This document shows positions 5,576 through 5,989 of a stretch of 5,989 bases of DNA, piece after piece; within the stretch, counting starts at the first letter, position 1; every line of letters begins with the position of its first letter. The notes under the pieces were generated by a model. The model was not told where the DNA came from. It did no database searches and saw nothing but the letters and a program-made list of their open reading frames with translations. Both the position numbers and the translations under genes were made by a program. The stretch spans positions 1 through 5,989 of the forward strand of contig JAAZON010000595.1 of NCBI GenBank assembly GCA_012797725.1. The letters are read 5' to 3'. The stretch comes from SAR324 cluster bacterium (GTDB lineage Bacteria; Bdellovibrionota; UBA2361; JAAZON01).

Positions 5576-5989
5576 ATGCATCCAATAAAGACAGCCAAGA
5601 ATATTCTGATTATTGGTGGTAAAGGCAAGATGGGATTACTCCTTGAAAAACTTCTTTCTGAGCGGGGACATAATATAGCCTCACTTGATAAAGAGGATGT
5701 CCTCGACAAAGATGCCATTGCTTCGGCCGACATTGTAATAATCGCTGTCCCTATGTCCATAGCATCCAGCATTACAAAGACAGTTGCTCCCTTAAGCAGA
5801 AAGGACGGGCTTCTTTTAGATATAAACAGTTTAAAAAGCGAAGTTTGCGCAATTATGAAGGAGCATTGCCAATCTGAATGTATGGGAACACACCCTTTGT
5901 TTGGCCCGAGTGTAAAAACCATTGAGGGCCAAAACATCATTGTTTGCCCGATAAGAGGTGGGGAGTTGAGTGAGTATTTTTTATGTGAG
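5576..5989 (+). CDS. tyrA: Prephenate dehydrogenase, N-terminal 138 residues (3' part beyond window)
   Basis: It oxidatively decarboxylates prephenate to 4-hydroxyphenylpyruvate on the tyrosine branch. The frame is open to the right edge. A Rossmann fold starts at once: ILIIGGKGKMG (10-20, GGxGxMG), with Asp38 at the end of the second strand suggesting NAD preference. AVPMS (57-61), DINSLKSE (82-89) and GTHPLFGPS (104-112) follow; His106 corresponds to the catalytic histidine of E. coli TyrA. The style resembles the dehydrogenase domain of enterobacterial TyrA, but no chorismate mutase domain precedes it, since an in-frame stop at 5561-5563 lies just before the start. The ATG at 5576 has a strong GGAG site (5567-5570, 5-nt spacer). 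It is transcribed away from the chorismate operon. An arogenate dehydrogenase cannot be excluded because the substrate-binding domain is outside the window. Confidence 0.93.
   Translation, partial: MHPIKTAKNILIIGGKGKMGLLLEKLLSERGHNIASLDKEDVLDKDAIASADIVIIAVPMSIASSITKTVAPLSRKDGLLLDINSLKSEVCAIMKEHCQSECMGTHPLFGPSVKTIEGQNIIVCPIRGGELSEYFLCE

Noticed and set aside
5434..5622. A 62-codon GTG-start frame on the plus strand overlapping the tyrA start, rich in aromatic residues and ending in Trp-Trp, resembling an attenuation leader peptide.
   Set aside because: Its end is simply the tyrA GGxGxMG coding sequence read in another frame, it overlaps tyrA by 47 nt, and there is no terminator hairpin with a T-run. 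The aromatic content is probably chance.
5530..5940. A 136-codon minus-strand frame opposite tyrA.
   Set aside because: It is antisense to a clearly conserved TyrA and shows no family features.

Overview
This window is a compact, intact-looking bacterial aromatic biosynthesis locus. The minus strand carries a tight operon, transcribed from about 5,400 towards position 1: DAHP synthase (aroF type), aroB, aroD, a fused aroE-aroK, aroA and the first 105 codons of aroC. Together these encode all seven steps from phosphoenolpyruvate plus erythrose 4-phosphate to chorismate. The gene order, including the domain order inside the fusion, follows the order of the reactions exactly. A tyrA-type prephenate dehydrogenase diverges on the plus strand from 5,576 and runs off the right edge.

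Layout: 1-316 aroC (minus, 3' end outside the window); 342-1589 aroA; 1561-2883 aroE-aroK fusion; 2902-3546 aroD; 3524-4564 aroB; 4561-5373 DAHP synthase; 5374-5575 divergent intergenic region with promoter-like elements and one 19-bp perfect inverted repeat; 5576 onward tyrA. Junctions are a 4-nt ATGA overlap (aroF/aroB), a 23-nt overlap (aroB/aroD), an 18-nt gap (aroD/aroEK), a 29-nt overlap (aroEK/aroA) and a 25-nt gap (aroA/aroC). Downstream Shine-Dalgarno sequences lie inside the upstream genes, so transcription as one unit and translational coupling are likely. No terminator, RNA gene, CRISPR array, mobile element or long repeat was seen.

The organism is a bacterium with moderately AT-rich DNA and ordinary Shine-Dalgarno sites. 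I cannot name the lineage. The type I beta DAHP synthase without a regulatory domain, the type I dehydroquinase and the clustered aro genes recall clostridial-style loci. The tyrA signature (GGxGxMG and GTHPLFGP) is closer to the enterobacterial and archaeal TyrA style than to the usual Bacillus type. Mixed signals of this kind fit a less-studied phylum as well as an anaerobic Firmicute.

I do not see a new kind of biological system here. The points worth attention are the complete pathway-colinear operon, the E-then-K fusion, the unusual substitutions in the EPSP synthase phosphoenolpyruvate-site loop, and the palindrome between the divergent promoters, which is a candidate operator controlling flux into and out of chorismate.
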